A DNA stretch of 64,000 nt, taken from the NCBI GenBank assembly GCA_032718865.1, contig JALUTQ010000004.1, positions 1,674,001 through 1,738,000 on the forward strand. Direction: 5' to 3'. Under the pieces are notes generated by a model. It saw only the letters and a program-made list of their open reading frames with translations, was not told the DNA's origin and did not search any database. Origin of the DNA: Tilletia caries. Lineage: Eukaryota; Basidiomycota; Exobasidiomycetes; Tilletiales; Tilletiaceae. Made by a program: the position numbers and the translations under genes. Shown piece by piece: positions 55,018 to 64,000 of the stretch (position 1 is the first letter of the stretch; every line of letters starts with the position of its first letter).

Positions 55018-58000
55018 TCATGGCACCGGTCGGATGCGAGCACGGCCGGACAAAGGCGGCGACACGTGCTCTCCCGCCGGATCCGCAACGGCACCCACAC
55101 CCTTCCCCGTCGCCGTAGCCGTCGCTGCCGAGGTCATCGAAGAGCTCGGCGAGAGCGACTGGGAGAAATCGACCGAATTCCCATTCGTCCCATTGCTACT
55201 CGTTGACGGCGGTGATCGCACCACCGACGATGAGGCAGTAGGCGAGCCTGGCTCACCCCCGTTCGTCGTCCCCGGTGCGCCATTACTCCCGATCAAAACA
55301 CCACCAGCACCACCGCCCCAGCTCCCACCCCGTATGCCGTGGTTACGCGGACTTCGAGGGCTCGCAGTGACCTGAGCCTGCCTCGTGGCCTCAGCCTTGC
55401 GCAGGTACTCGCGACTCTCCGCTCGGCGACGACGGGTAGCCGAGCTTGATCCTGCTCCGCCTCCCGTCCCAGCTGTCATCTCAGCGGCAGAAGTGGACTG
55501 TTCCTCGGTACCCGAGAGCAACATTGCTGCTGCTGCCGCCGCCGCCGTGGTCGACTCGCGAGGATCCTCCACCGTCAACACCTCAGGAAATTGCTCGTCC
55601 GTCAGACCCAACGCGCCGCCTACCATTGCGCTACCGATATCACCGTTGTCCGCGTCCGTCGACCCATAGCCATAGCCCGCACCTCCCGCCGCAGATGATG
55701 GCACGAGTTCCTGCACATTGCCTTCGTCGCGAGACTCGTCCCCTGACGAACTCTCATCATCACCATCCCGACTATCTTCGGCTTCCTCACCTCCACTTCC
55801 CCCAGCGTAAGCGCCCATTTCCATACCTAATGCACTCCCTCCGGCCGCACCGCGCCGCCGTGACTCACTGCGACGCTCCCCACTCCGTCCTCGCTGTTTA
55901 CCGGAATGAGCTTTCGATCCTCGCTGTCGATCTCCGTCCGAGGGCAGCAGCTGCAGGGGTCCACCAGGACCGGGACTCTGGGCCGCCTGCACCGTATCAG
56001 CATAGTTACCGATCGCTCCGACGTTATCCCACACATTCGAGTATGCGAGCGTGGGTGGCAACGCGCGCCGGAATGCAGGTGGCGACACCGCCATCGATTC
56101 CGCCGAAGTCGTCTTGGCCTGAGCTGCAAGCTCGTTCAGCGCCGGAGCGTTAATCAACCATGGCTGGTGAGCAGCTGGTCCGCCATTACCACCATTGCTA
56201 CTGCCGCTGCTTTCCAAGGAGGGAGAATCCACTGGACCACTCTGGAACGCGTACGCCATCCGTGGAGGATCGTCCGGGAAAACTCGCGTTGCCCTTCTCA
56301 ACGGTCTCCCGTCGAAGTGGCCGAGCGCCGCATACTGCCGATCTTGAGACATCCTGTGCGCAGCCGCCTCAACCGAGCGTTGCTCCGCCTCTCGACGCAG
56401 CACTTCCGCGGCATGCGCCTGTATCTTGCGTCGCCGGTCCGAGCGGTCAGACCGGTCAGAACGGTCCGAGCCGTAGCCCTTATCGCTGCGCTGAGAGCGA
56501 GAAGCAGACTGGGCCAATTGCTCCCACGGAAAGACGGGACGGACCTTGGACGCGTCCGGTGGCAGGTTGCCGAGATGCGCGTACATGCCATCCATCAGGT
56601 GCTGAGGCACGCGGCGAGCGGCCGTCTCAGCGTCTGCGTCCGTTACTTGGGCCGACCATCCAGCCTGTCGACTCTGGTCTGACGCTCGGACGTCCCACGC
56701 GTTATCGTAGTTCGCTGGCATATCGAAAGTCGTGTCTTGCCCCGAAGTGGGAGGAGGCTCTACAGCTGGATTCCAACTCGACATGGGCGGTGACCACGGA
56801 CGAGCAATGTCGCCTCCTTGCGAGTGACCATCATGGTGCGCTGGCTGAGAAATCGGCGGTCCGGGAATCCGTTCTTCGGGGTGAGCAAGAGCCGCGAGAG
56901 CTGCGCTGGCTCTTTGCTCCTTTTCATCACGCAGTCTCCGTTGCGCCTCGTCCTCTCTCTCCTCCTGCTCAAAGACCTCCAGAAGCCTCGATGGCAGGCC
57001 CTCGGGCGGAATAAGGCTGTTTCTGCCGTCGAGTGGGAAGCTGGCATACTTTCCGAGCCCTGCCTGCACAGCCAAATGGCGGCTTTGCCCATCCGAGTCC
57101 GCACTGCGACCGTAAAGTGTCGCACCACCAGCGAATAAGCTGTTCAGATCGTCCGGCTGGCCTGGCCGGAAACCAGAGTCCTGGTTCTGCTCGTAGGCGT
57201 TCCATACGGCTTCGTATGTCGGCACTGCGAATTGGCCTGTTAGGGTTCGACTGCCGCCATCGATCTCGCGCTCGACGATTTCGACGCCATTAGCGGAGTG
57301 GATAACCTCGACACTGTAGGCAGAAGACGAGTGTCGGTCCACGGACGAGGGAAGAGGATAGTGGCGGGAAAAGACATCGTGCCAACGTCGAATGAGCGTC
57401 TCGTAGTCGTTGGTGACCACCAGCTCCTCGGGCTCCTGTGCGCCACGATGAGAACCTGCCGGTCCCGAACGTGAGAAGGAGGGTCTTGGTCGATGCCAAG
57501 GCTTGTGTTCGCCTATGAAATGCGCCACTTGTACTCCAGATCCAAAGCGTCGATAAGCAGGCGCGTATCTGTGCAACTCGAAGCAGTTTGTCAATGATCC
57601 GTGCGAGACGACAGGGAAAGAAGAAAGAAAAACTCACGTGTACCCTCCGTTGGGAGTGACGTTGTACTTGAAGCTAAGGCGATCCCAGCCTCCCCCGGGT
57701 CCTTCGTCGCCACGACCGCGTTCCCCTCCGTAGAAGTCATTCAGCAGACCTTGATCCGCGCCATCCCAACTGCCATGCTCGGCTGCGAAGGAACGTATGT
57801 CGGAGAATGTCTGTGATGACGGTTTCAGAACGAGCACGCCAGAGTTGAACGCGTCTGGCCAGCCGATATCGGGAGCAGCCGCAAAGGCGGTCTGCATGTT
57901 GAACAAATGAGACAACGGTTGCTGAGGAACGGGAAAAGTGAGATGTGAGTGAGATATGACAGTGAGATCGCCGGATCTACTTTTTGAGCGGCTTGCTCAC

Positions 58001-58704
58001 CAAGATAAGGGTGTCCGCATCTAGGAAAACGACCTTCTCATATTGCGTAAGTCGCCATGCATGCAACTTGGTGAGGGGTGCTCCACGTCGCGATCCAAGA
58101 TCAGGACGACCTGGCAGGGTAGGAGATAACAGATCCAGGATGAGCGTGCGGTCAGGACGTGGGCGGAGTGACAACCCAACTCACCTAGAAGCTGCAGATT
58201 CTGTTTGACACGCTGCAGAAGCTTTTGGGAAGTATCCGCGTCTGATTCTCCTTGCAGTCCTTCTTCAGCCAGTGAAAGATCCCGAGTGGACTGAGACGTT
58301 GCCAGTTTGCCAGCCTCCTTCGGCCCATCAATGGGTGCAGATGCAGGAGTCGAGGATTGGGCGAGCGCACCGTGGATAAGACCCTCAAAGCTGAGCGGCT
58401 CCACGCCGAGGATGCGATCGAAGGCAGCGCTGGCACAGAGTGCCTTGATGGTCTGGATCCAGACGGAGTGAGGAGTGACCAGACAGAGGATGTCGAAGGA
58501 GTCCGCGCCCGGATTGGTGCTGGTGTCCGCCACCGACGCGCCCTGGCTTGATGATAGCTGGCGCGCATGGGCTTCGCGTAAGGAGTTCGCAACAACGAGG
58601 GCCCCGGGCAGGTATTCGTCCGAAGTCAGCAGAGTGACAAAGGCGTACTTCTTGCCCTGCTTTGCACCCGCTGTCGGTGCCAGTGTTGGCAAGCTCGTCG
58701 ACAT
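55018..58704 (-). CDS. GLG1: glycogenin, GT8 glycosyltransferase with long C-terminal tail
   Basis: Four exons (58704-58185, 58110-58001, 57921-57638, 57568-55018) give 1154 residues. The N-terminus (YAFVTLLTSDEYLPGALVVA), DXD motif in VVFLDADTLIL, FNSGVLVLKPS, DGADQGLLNDFY and the FIGEHKPWH end of the GT8 domain are all present. Glycogenin self-glucosylates a Tyr with UDP-glucose to prime glycogen synthesis. Residues about 105-170 form an extra Ser/Ala-rich insert inside the catalytic domain. The tail of more than 800 residues is Ser/Gly/Arg-rich. It includes VWDNVGAIGNYADTV, which resembles the glycogen-synthase-binding motif found near the C-terminus of fungal glycogenins. RSDKGYGSDRSDRSDRSDRR is a local repeat. 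Confidence 0.92.
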
Positions 58705-59762
58705 TGTCCTGTCTGATTGTGTCCGTGCGTTTCTGTTTTCCTCCTGCGCGTGGTGGCGAGCTCGAAGTCTGCCGAACGTAATCTGGTAGCTCGCAAAGCC
58801 CAGGACTGCTCAAAGCGCTGATCGCTGATCGCTGATCGCTGATCGCTGATCGCTGAGATGGCGCTGGTGTCCGCGGCACAGGTCACGACTCAGGACGGAG
58901 GTGAGGGAGGCGGTCGTGGGAGGAAGAAGACGCGAAGATCATAAGGTGTTCCTCTCAGCAAACCCTTGCTTATATTCACTCTGCTGCAAAGTGACGATCT
59001 CCCGCCCGGCTCCCATCGATTCTGCCTCAACGGTTCCTAGTCCCTGCGGCCTGCACCCTGCCTGCATGTGTGTTCTTTGGGGGGCGCACCGGGCGCACCA
59101 ATCAATGAAATTGGTCCGCGCGCGCACAGCAGATCGCACTTGTTTACCTCGTTGAGGCCAATCCCACCCTTATCCTTCCTTCCTTCCTTCCATCCTTCTG
59201 TCTCACAAATGGCCACCCCCAACCAGCGGATATCGTATCCCACAGCGCACAAGCAAGGCCCGTCCGCAGGGCTGCACACAGCATCCTGTTCTTCCATCCA
59301 TTTATCAAGTCGAAGCGGACGCGAAGCAGATGCCGGGTTGAGCTCGGTGCTGTGTATCGCTTCGCAATTCGCAGCGCAAGACCCAAAAGCGGCATACGCG
59401 CCAAGTTGAGGTAAGGACTAAGGACTAAGGAGCCGGGACTCGGACGGGGCAATCCCAAAAAGGTTGAGCTTGTTGATGAAGATCTGCAAGACGCTCCCGC
59501 GAGCGCGCAGGGTTATCTCTTCGCCACTCTTATACAGGTAACGTCTTTGCGCGCGTCGATTATTGAGAATGTCTATGGGGAGTGACTAGTGTGACTGTTG
59601 GAGAAGGTGCAAGGCAGGGAAATAGGCATGCTGGGTGCTTCTGGGTCCTTGAGGGTAGCGCCAGTAGATTGCCCGGTCTGTGGCATTAGTGGGCGTTTGA
59701 CTTGAGGCTTGAGATGATTTGGGAGCTTGAGGCTGGAGGAGCGAGCTGGTCTGATCTTCTGA
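58705..59762. other. spacer between glycogenin start and transporter stop
   Basis: It holds the glycogenin promoter (with the heptamer repeat) and the 3' end of the transporter gene. A CCTTCCTTCCTTCC tract is at about 59176-59189. Several short open stretches exist but none has family motifs. Confidence 0.4.
58816..58857. repeat. GCTGATC heptamer tandem repeat upstream of glycogenin
   Basis: Five head-to-tail copies of GCTGATC followed by GCTGAG, about 110 bases upstream of the glycogenin start codon. Confidence 0.8.
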
Positions 59763-62069
59763 TCACCGCTTCCACCCGCCCGCGTCCGGCAAGAAGGCTC
59801 GCGACACCGCCAAGCTCGCCGCCGCCGCCATACACAGCAGGCCTGTGTAGATGGATTGTGCGAGGAAGTCGCTGTCTCCCGGCTTGAGCGCCAACAGCGC
59901 CCCCGCGATGGGCTGCGAAGCAAGCAGAGCCGGAGAGACGAGCGTACACCCGACTGTGCAAGGGGCGAGAGAAAGAGAAAAACTCATCAGCGGCCTTGTT
60001 CCAACGTGACGCTCGTAGAGGAGGGGAGGGGGCTGCTCGGACATCGAACTCACTACCAACAAATCCGCCAATCATGGCTGTGGAAAGGAAAGCAAAGGAA
60101 GGTCAGAGTGGATTCGATCGACATGCAAGAAGCGATTCGCTCACTTGGACTGGGTGCCAGTCTTGCGATGGCAGCTGATAGGTTCGCGAGCATAAAGGTA
60201 TCAGTGAACAGACGTCTTCTGGCCGCGGCTGGGAAGAAATGCTACTCACGCGTGAACAGGCTTTGCAGAGATCCGCTGATACAACCCTGTAAACGAAATC
60301 ATTGATCCACAGATGAGCCGTCGCATGAAGCCCACGACTTGGTCCACGAGCATTCTCACATACTGTCGAGAACGAAGATCCGAAAGTCAGCGCCATCACC
60401 CAAACAGAAGAGAAGAAGACTCGTTCTGAACTTACTGTACACGCCCAAACCAAAATGCCAGTGTTATTGACCGCCTGGGTCTGAAGGAGAGCGACAATCC
60501 CACTCAGGAACGACATGGTCACCAACGCGTTGTAAGGACCATAAGTGTCACTGTGAATTAGGGGCATTCAGAGAGTCAGTTCTCCGAAAAGCCTCCCCAT
60601 AATCAGCCGAAGGTGACAATACGTACGCGAGGGATCCCACGAGCAGTCGCCCAACCACCGCGCCAGCGTTGAGGACAGCCGTGAAGTAGAAGGCCAGAGA
60701 TGGATCTGCTCCACGGAAAACTCCGTATACCGTGATGTACAGATACGGGATATACTGTAGACCATGAGAGTAGTGGCGTATGAGAATTGGTGCGGATCCT
60801 TGATCCCAGGAATTCTTCTCGTCGACTCACTTGGGCAATGTACATCAGGAACGAACCGGCCAGTAGGAAGTTCACTGACGCGCGCCAATCAAATGGAGTA
60901 GGTTTAGTCCTGACCCTCCTGGGAAGTCGCTGATGCGCGGAAAGAGCAAGAGAAGCGTTTCTGGAACTCACTGGATCGAGAGGCAAAGTAAATCTTCCAA
61001 GGCAGAGAAGGGGCATTTCTGTGAAAGCGCTGTTTCACCAACGGAATGGCAATCGTCATGCCTACCAGTTGGACGAGGCCAACGATCCGGAGCGTCCAGC
61101 CGACAGACACATGATGTGTGTTGAGCAGACCTAAAGTCGAGAAGGAGGGAGAGACCGAAGTACGTGAGAAAAGTGGGCATCATCTCCTTGTTTTCTGGCT
61201 TGATTCATCCTCACGATTGATCATGATGGGTAGCAAGACGCCGCCAAGTGCGCTGCCTGCAGCGACTAGACCCGAAACAAAGCTTCGCTTCTTCAGGAAC
61301 CACTCCGTGGGCATGGATATGACAGGGAGCATGATGAGACCTTCGCCTGCGGAAGTATGATAAAAACACGACTCTGTCAGCGAGAGATCTTTTTTGGGAG
61401 CTGCCAGTCCAACACCGCCAATTCGTACCGATGCCTGCTGCAATGCCCTGAGATAGGAAAAGCTGAGTCCACGTCTTCGCTACGCTGGCTGTCATCGTAC
61501 CGATCAGCAGGAAACAAGTTCCCAGGATCATTGGAAGCTGCGATGAACAGGACATATCAGCAAAAATTCCAGGATGACGGTTCCAGTGGTCTCTCGAACC
61601 CAACACACCGCGCAAACTTTCTCACCTTAGGGCCGGCCCAGGTCAACATGTATCCAGACGGGACCGTCATTCCAAACACGAGCGCAAGTTGGACCGATCC
61701 GATCCATGCAATCGCAGACTGACTCCGATCTTGCAAGATGGTTTTGGCGTAGTACTCTTGGAAGACGGCGAAGGACGTGACCGCTCCGAAGCTGACGCAC
61801 ATCGCGATCGCTCCGGCGAGCACGACGCCCCATGCCTCCCAGCCGCCGTCCGGGAACGAGTCCTCGTCATCCTCGTCGTCTGCGGTCGAACGTTTTTCGG
61901 CGGACGTGTGCCATGACCGTCCTTTTCGGCGTTGCTTGTCGTTCGGACCAGTACTTCCGACGATTGTTTCGACATCGTCCGCTCCATCGGGAGAAGAGGT
62001 GTCATTGTATGCGTGACCGTTGCGGGCCTCGAGGTCCTTCTCGAGTTGTGGTGTAGATGAGGCAGACAT
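59763..62069 (-). CDS. MFS transporter, monocarboxylate/riboflavin (MCH) family
   Basis: Eleven exons (62069-61626, 61537-61429, 61346-61215, 61130-60972, 60874-60831, 60754-60627, 60550-60436, 60286-60250, 60174-60145, 60077-60057, 59953-59763) give 469 residues with frame closing. An acidic cytosolic N-terminus ending DSFPDGGWEAWGVVLAGA marks the first helix, as in MCT/Mch4/Mch5 proteins. Twelve hydrophobic segments are plausible, including LPMILGTCFLLIGTMTASV, SVGWTLRIVGLVQLVGMTIA and VTMSFLSGIVALLQTQAV. The family moves monocarboxylates, riboflavin or similar solutes across the plasma membrane; the substrate is not predictable. Exon 10 is only 21 bases. Confidence 0.9.
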
Positions 62070-63054
62070 GGAGTCGATCTTCAGGCCTGGGAAGCGAAGA
62101 ACAGGCTGAAAGCTGCAACTGTTGCTGAGGCTGAGGCTGGAAGGAAAGGAAGGATTGGGTGAAAAGGGGAGGGTGTAGGAGAGGGAGGTGAAGGTCTGTA
62201 GGAGGATAGGTCAACAGAAGCGGACCAGGGCACTTCGCTCTCGCAGCCGGTCAACTCTGACAACGGATGGAAGAACTATGGAAGCATGAAGATGAAGGAA
62301 ACGTGAGAGCGAACATGCTTATGAATGAAACGCTTGCTTCTTCTCGGTCCGGCTTATCCAATATGCCGAGAGTGGGTTCAGTTGAACCTCGGAGCTGGCG
62401 CGAAGCTCCGATCCCTCACTCCCTTGTGTCCTCCTTTAGGTGCGGTCAAGGCTTCCTGGCGAGTGGTCGTGGCGGTTGTGGGAGCCTCAGCGAAGATGAG
62501 TAAGTACTGTCTAGATCTGCTTCCTTATCGACTGATCGACGGTTGCCCGCCGCTGAACGCTCTCCCCCGGGCGGGTCGCGCCCAACCTAACTTCATCGCT
62601 TCATCAAAGGCGCGGAATACCCTCCTTGAAGTGGTTGGGTGTTAAGCTGGGCCTGCAATCGACCATAGAGACCAAGGCTGAAGCGCTGAAGCCTGAACCA
62701 AACGACATTCGCCTCTAGCTCTGAGCGCAGCGCGCTGTGCACAGGCCACAGCACGAACCCTTGCACTCGCTCCACGGGCGGCCACTGATCGAATGATCGT
62801 CAGTCAGCGCGGCAGCCCGTTGTGTTGTTGAACTCCTGGGGCGAAGATGTTGCTTCTCGTCAAACTCGTGCCGTCCCGGCCTCCAGCGGTGCGCCTGAGC
62901 GAGCGCTCTGTCCACCAGTCCACGTCTGCTCTCTGCTCCCGGTCGCAGCTCACGCGCTCACGCCTCACTACAGCCCCCAGCTCAGGGTTAAGCAGCGGCG
63001 GCAAGTAAGGCAGGAGTACAGAAGGAGTTTGGACCCCGCCCGTGGATCCAACGT
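62070..63054. other. gene-free stretch right of the transporter
   Basis: It contains the transporter promoter and leader (CT/GA-rich to about 62260). No conserved coding sequence, RNA gene or clear repeat is recognised. Near 63045 the minus strand reads GGGGGACGTTGGATCC, faintly like a polypurine tract plus LTR start, but not enough to call. Confidence 0.35.
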
Positions 63055-63522
63055 CCCCCAGCTCCCCCATCAAAATTGTCTGGGATTCGCGACACCGTGT
63101 GGCGAGAATTCCGCTGAGGTGGCAACCCACTTCCAGCTCGGCGGGGGGGGCAAGCCCCCCCGAAACCCCCCCAACCACAAGGACAGTCTTGTCCGTCTCC
63201 GTTGCTGTAATACTCAATTCCATTCGCTACCCGCTAACCCAGCAAAGGCACTGTCCTAACTCCTAACCGCAAAAAGTAGGTAACTTGGAAGAAAAAAAAA
63301 AAGGAAGCCAAAAAGGTTGTTAGTCAAAAGATTCTAACCCGCGAGGAGTGAATTCTAACCAAACACACTAACCGCCATACGAAACGGCAATTGACAAATG
63401 CCTGGTTTGAATTGTGTATATATACTCTTACAACGCGAGCGCGTGTGATTAGATTAGGATCATTAGTCAAAAGAGCGACACCCTGTTGCGATTCCCAGAC
63501 AATTTTGATGGGGGAGCTGGGT
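63055..63522. repeat. ~470-bp segment bounded by inverted repeats
   Basis: CCCAGCTCCCCCATCAAAAT... at about 63058-63087 reappears as a perfect reverse complement of about 30 bases ending at 63521, with partial similarity for another 15 bases inward. The interior has a GGGGGGGGCAAGCCCCCCC hairpin (about 63144-63163) and several CTAACC motifs. No target duplication or open frame is evident. It could be a foldback/MITE element or two rearranged element ends. Confidence 0.55.
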
Positions 63523-63599
63523 CACTGCTACCATGGGGTTTGTTTAAGGGGTGTAAGACGCTTGTGGAACGCACGTGTTCACCTCATGTTATAATTTTC

Positions 63600-63948
63600 T
63601 ATTTTGTTCCGCTGATTTGGGTGTTAAAACACCTTTCTAATAGTGTTAAAACCCAGTAGGCATAGTGATCACGTGAATGTTGAGAGTTGATGTGATCACA
63701 GAGTGAAGAGAAGGAGAGGGGAAGAGCTTGCATTGAGAGAGGGTTTGCTACCACAACCACGACTGCTTTTATAGCTTTACCAAGACATCCAGAACAGGTG
63801 AGTAGCTACGCCGTACGTATGAGGGCAACGGGAGGAAGGGCGACAGCAGAATGAGGGCTACTATCCATGGGGGGGGGATACTATCGATGAGGGATACCGT
63901 TGCTTGGTTACCGGCGCCTGGACTGACGCCATCCAACACTCCCCCTCG
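63600..63948 (-). mobile_element. probable 3' LTR and polypurine tract of a second copia element
   Basis: Read on the minus strand, CGAGGGGGAG (63948-63939) is directly followed by TGTTGGATGGCG (63938 down). A purine tract ending GGGGGAG then TGTTGG is the usual junction of internal region and 3' LTR in copia elements. The internal part would extend right of 64000. The left limit of the LTR (set here at about 63600) is a guess; no matching copy is in the window. It is different from the LTR at 2236-2733. Confidence 0.4.
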
Positions 63949-64000
63949 TCATCCAGGCCTGCCGACCAGTGAACCATCCGTCCTCGTCTCGGTCCCGTGC

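Noticed and set aside
60300..60362. Alternative exon of the MFS transporter reading MLVDQVVGFMRRL
   Set aside because: It breaks the frame into the following exons, while the acceptor at 60287 keeps frame and gives the expected GCISGSLQSLFT segment.
1..64000. CRISPR arrays, bacterial operons, prophage or integron structures
   Set aside because: None seen; genes are intron-containing and eukaryotic throughout.
1..64000. tRNA and rRNA genes
   Set aside because: No sequence with paired A and B boxes or cloverleaf arms was found by eye; the only tRNA-like string, near 2223, is the retrotransposon primer-binding site.

Overview
The window looks like nuclear DNA of a filamentous or dimorphic fungus, most likely a basidiomycete. 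Housekeeping genes are split by many short introns (roughly 50-120 bases) with GTGAGT/GTAAGT-type donors and CAG/TAG acceptors. GC content is moderately high, intergenic spacers are short, and Ty1/copia, LTR and PIF/Harbinger mobile elements are present. I cannot name the species from the sequence.

Layout. Positions 1-2733 hold the 5' part of a copia retrotransposon on the minus strand, running off the left edge. Positions 3457-26432 form a conserved gene block: an O-methyltransferase (+), the import receptor TOM70 (-), SUMO (+), tyrosyl-tRNA synthetase (-), a repetitive secreted protein (+), a PTC7-like PP2C phosphatase (+), a pentatricopeptide-repeat protein (-) and mitochondrial elongation factor G (-). 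Positions 27126-35410 are a transposon island. It contains a relic of a probable non-LTR reverse transcriptase, split by a very young 2.6-kb non-autonomous LTR element with identical LTRs and a 5-bp target duplication. Two TA-flanked MITEs follow, then a decayed two-gene PIF/Harbinger element (transposase plus Myb/SANT-like protein). Positions 36205-62069 return to genes: a duplicated secreted protein, a Cdt1-like protein, a zinc-ribbon gene that may be broken, a BLI-3-like flavin-fold protein, an eight-cysteine secreted protein, a PITH-domain protein, eIF2-beta, ATP synthase gamma, LSM4, a CRAL-TRIO protein, glycogenin and a monocarboxylate-type MFS transporter. The right end (62070-64000) is gene-free, with an inverted repeat and what looks like the 3' LTR of another copia element.

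The genes are independent eukaryotic transcription units, not operons. Several share themes: mitochondrial function (TOM70, MEF1, ATP3, PTC7, PPR) and translation or RNA (TyrRS, eIF2-beta, LSM4). Three encode secreted proteins, each built from internal duplications.

Exon boundaries were read by eye from splice motifs and frame continuity. For all genes except the zinc-ribbon gene at 39845-40762 and the two broken Harbinger genes, the summed exon lengths are divisible by three and the reading frame closes. The most interesting observations are the non-autonomous LTR element with identical LTRs, the in-frame UAG between gag and protease of the copia element, the independent lesions in both Harbinger genes, and the duplicated cysteine module of the small secreted protein.
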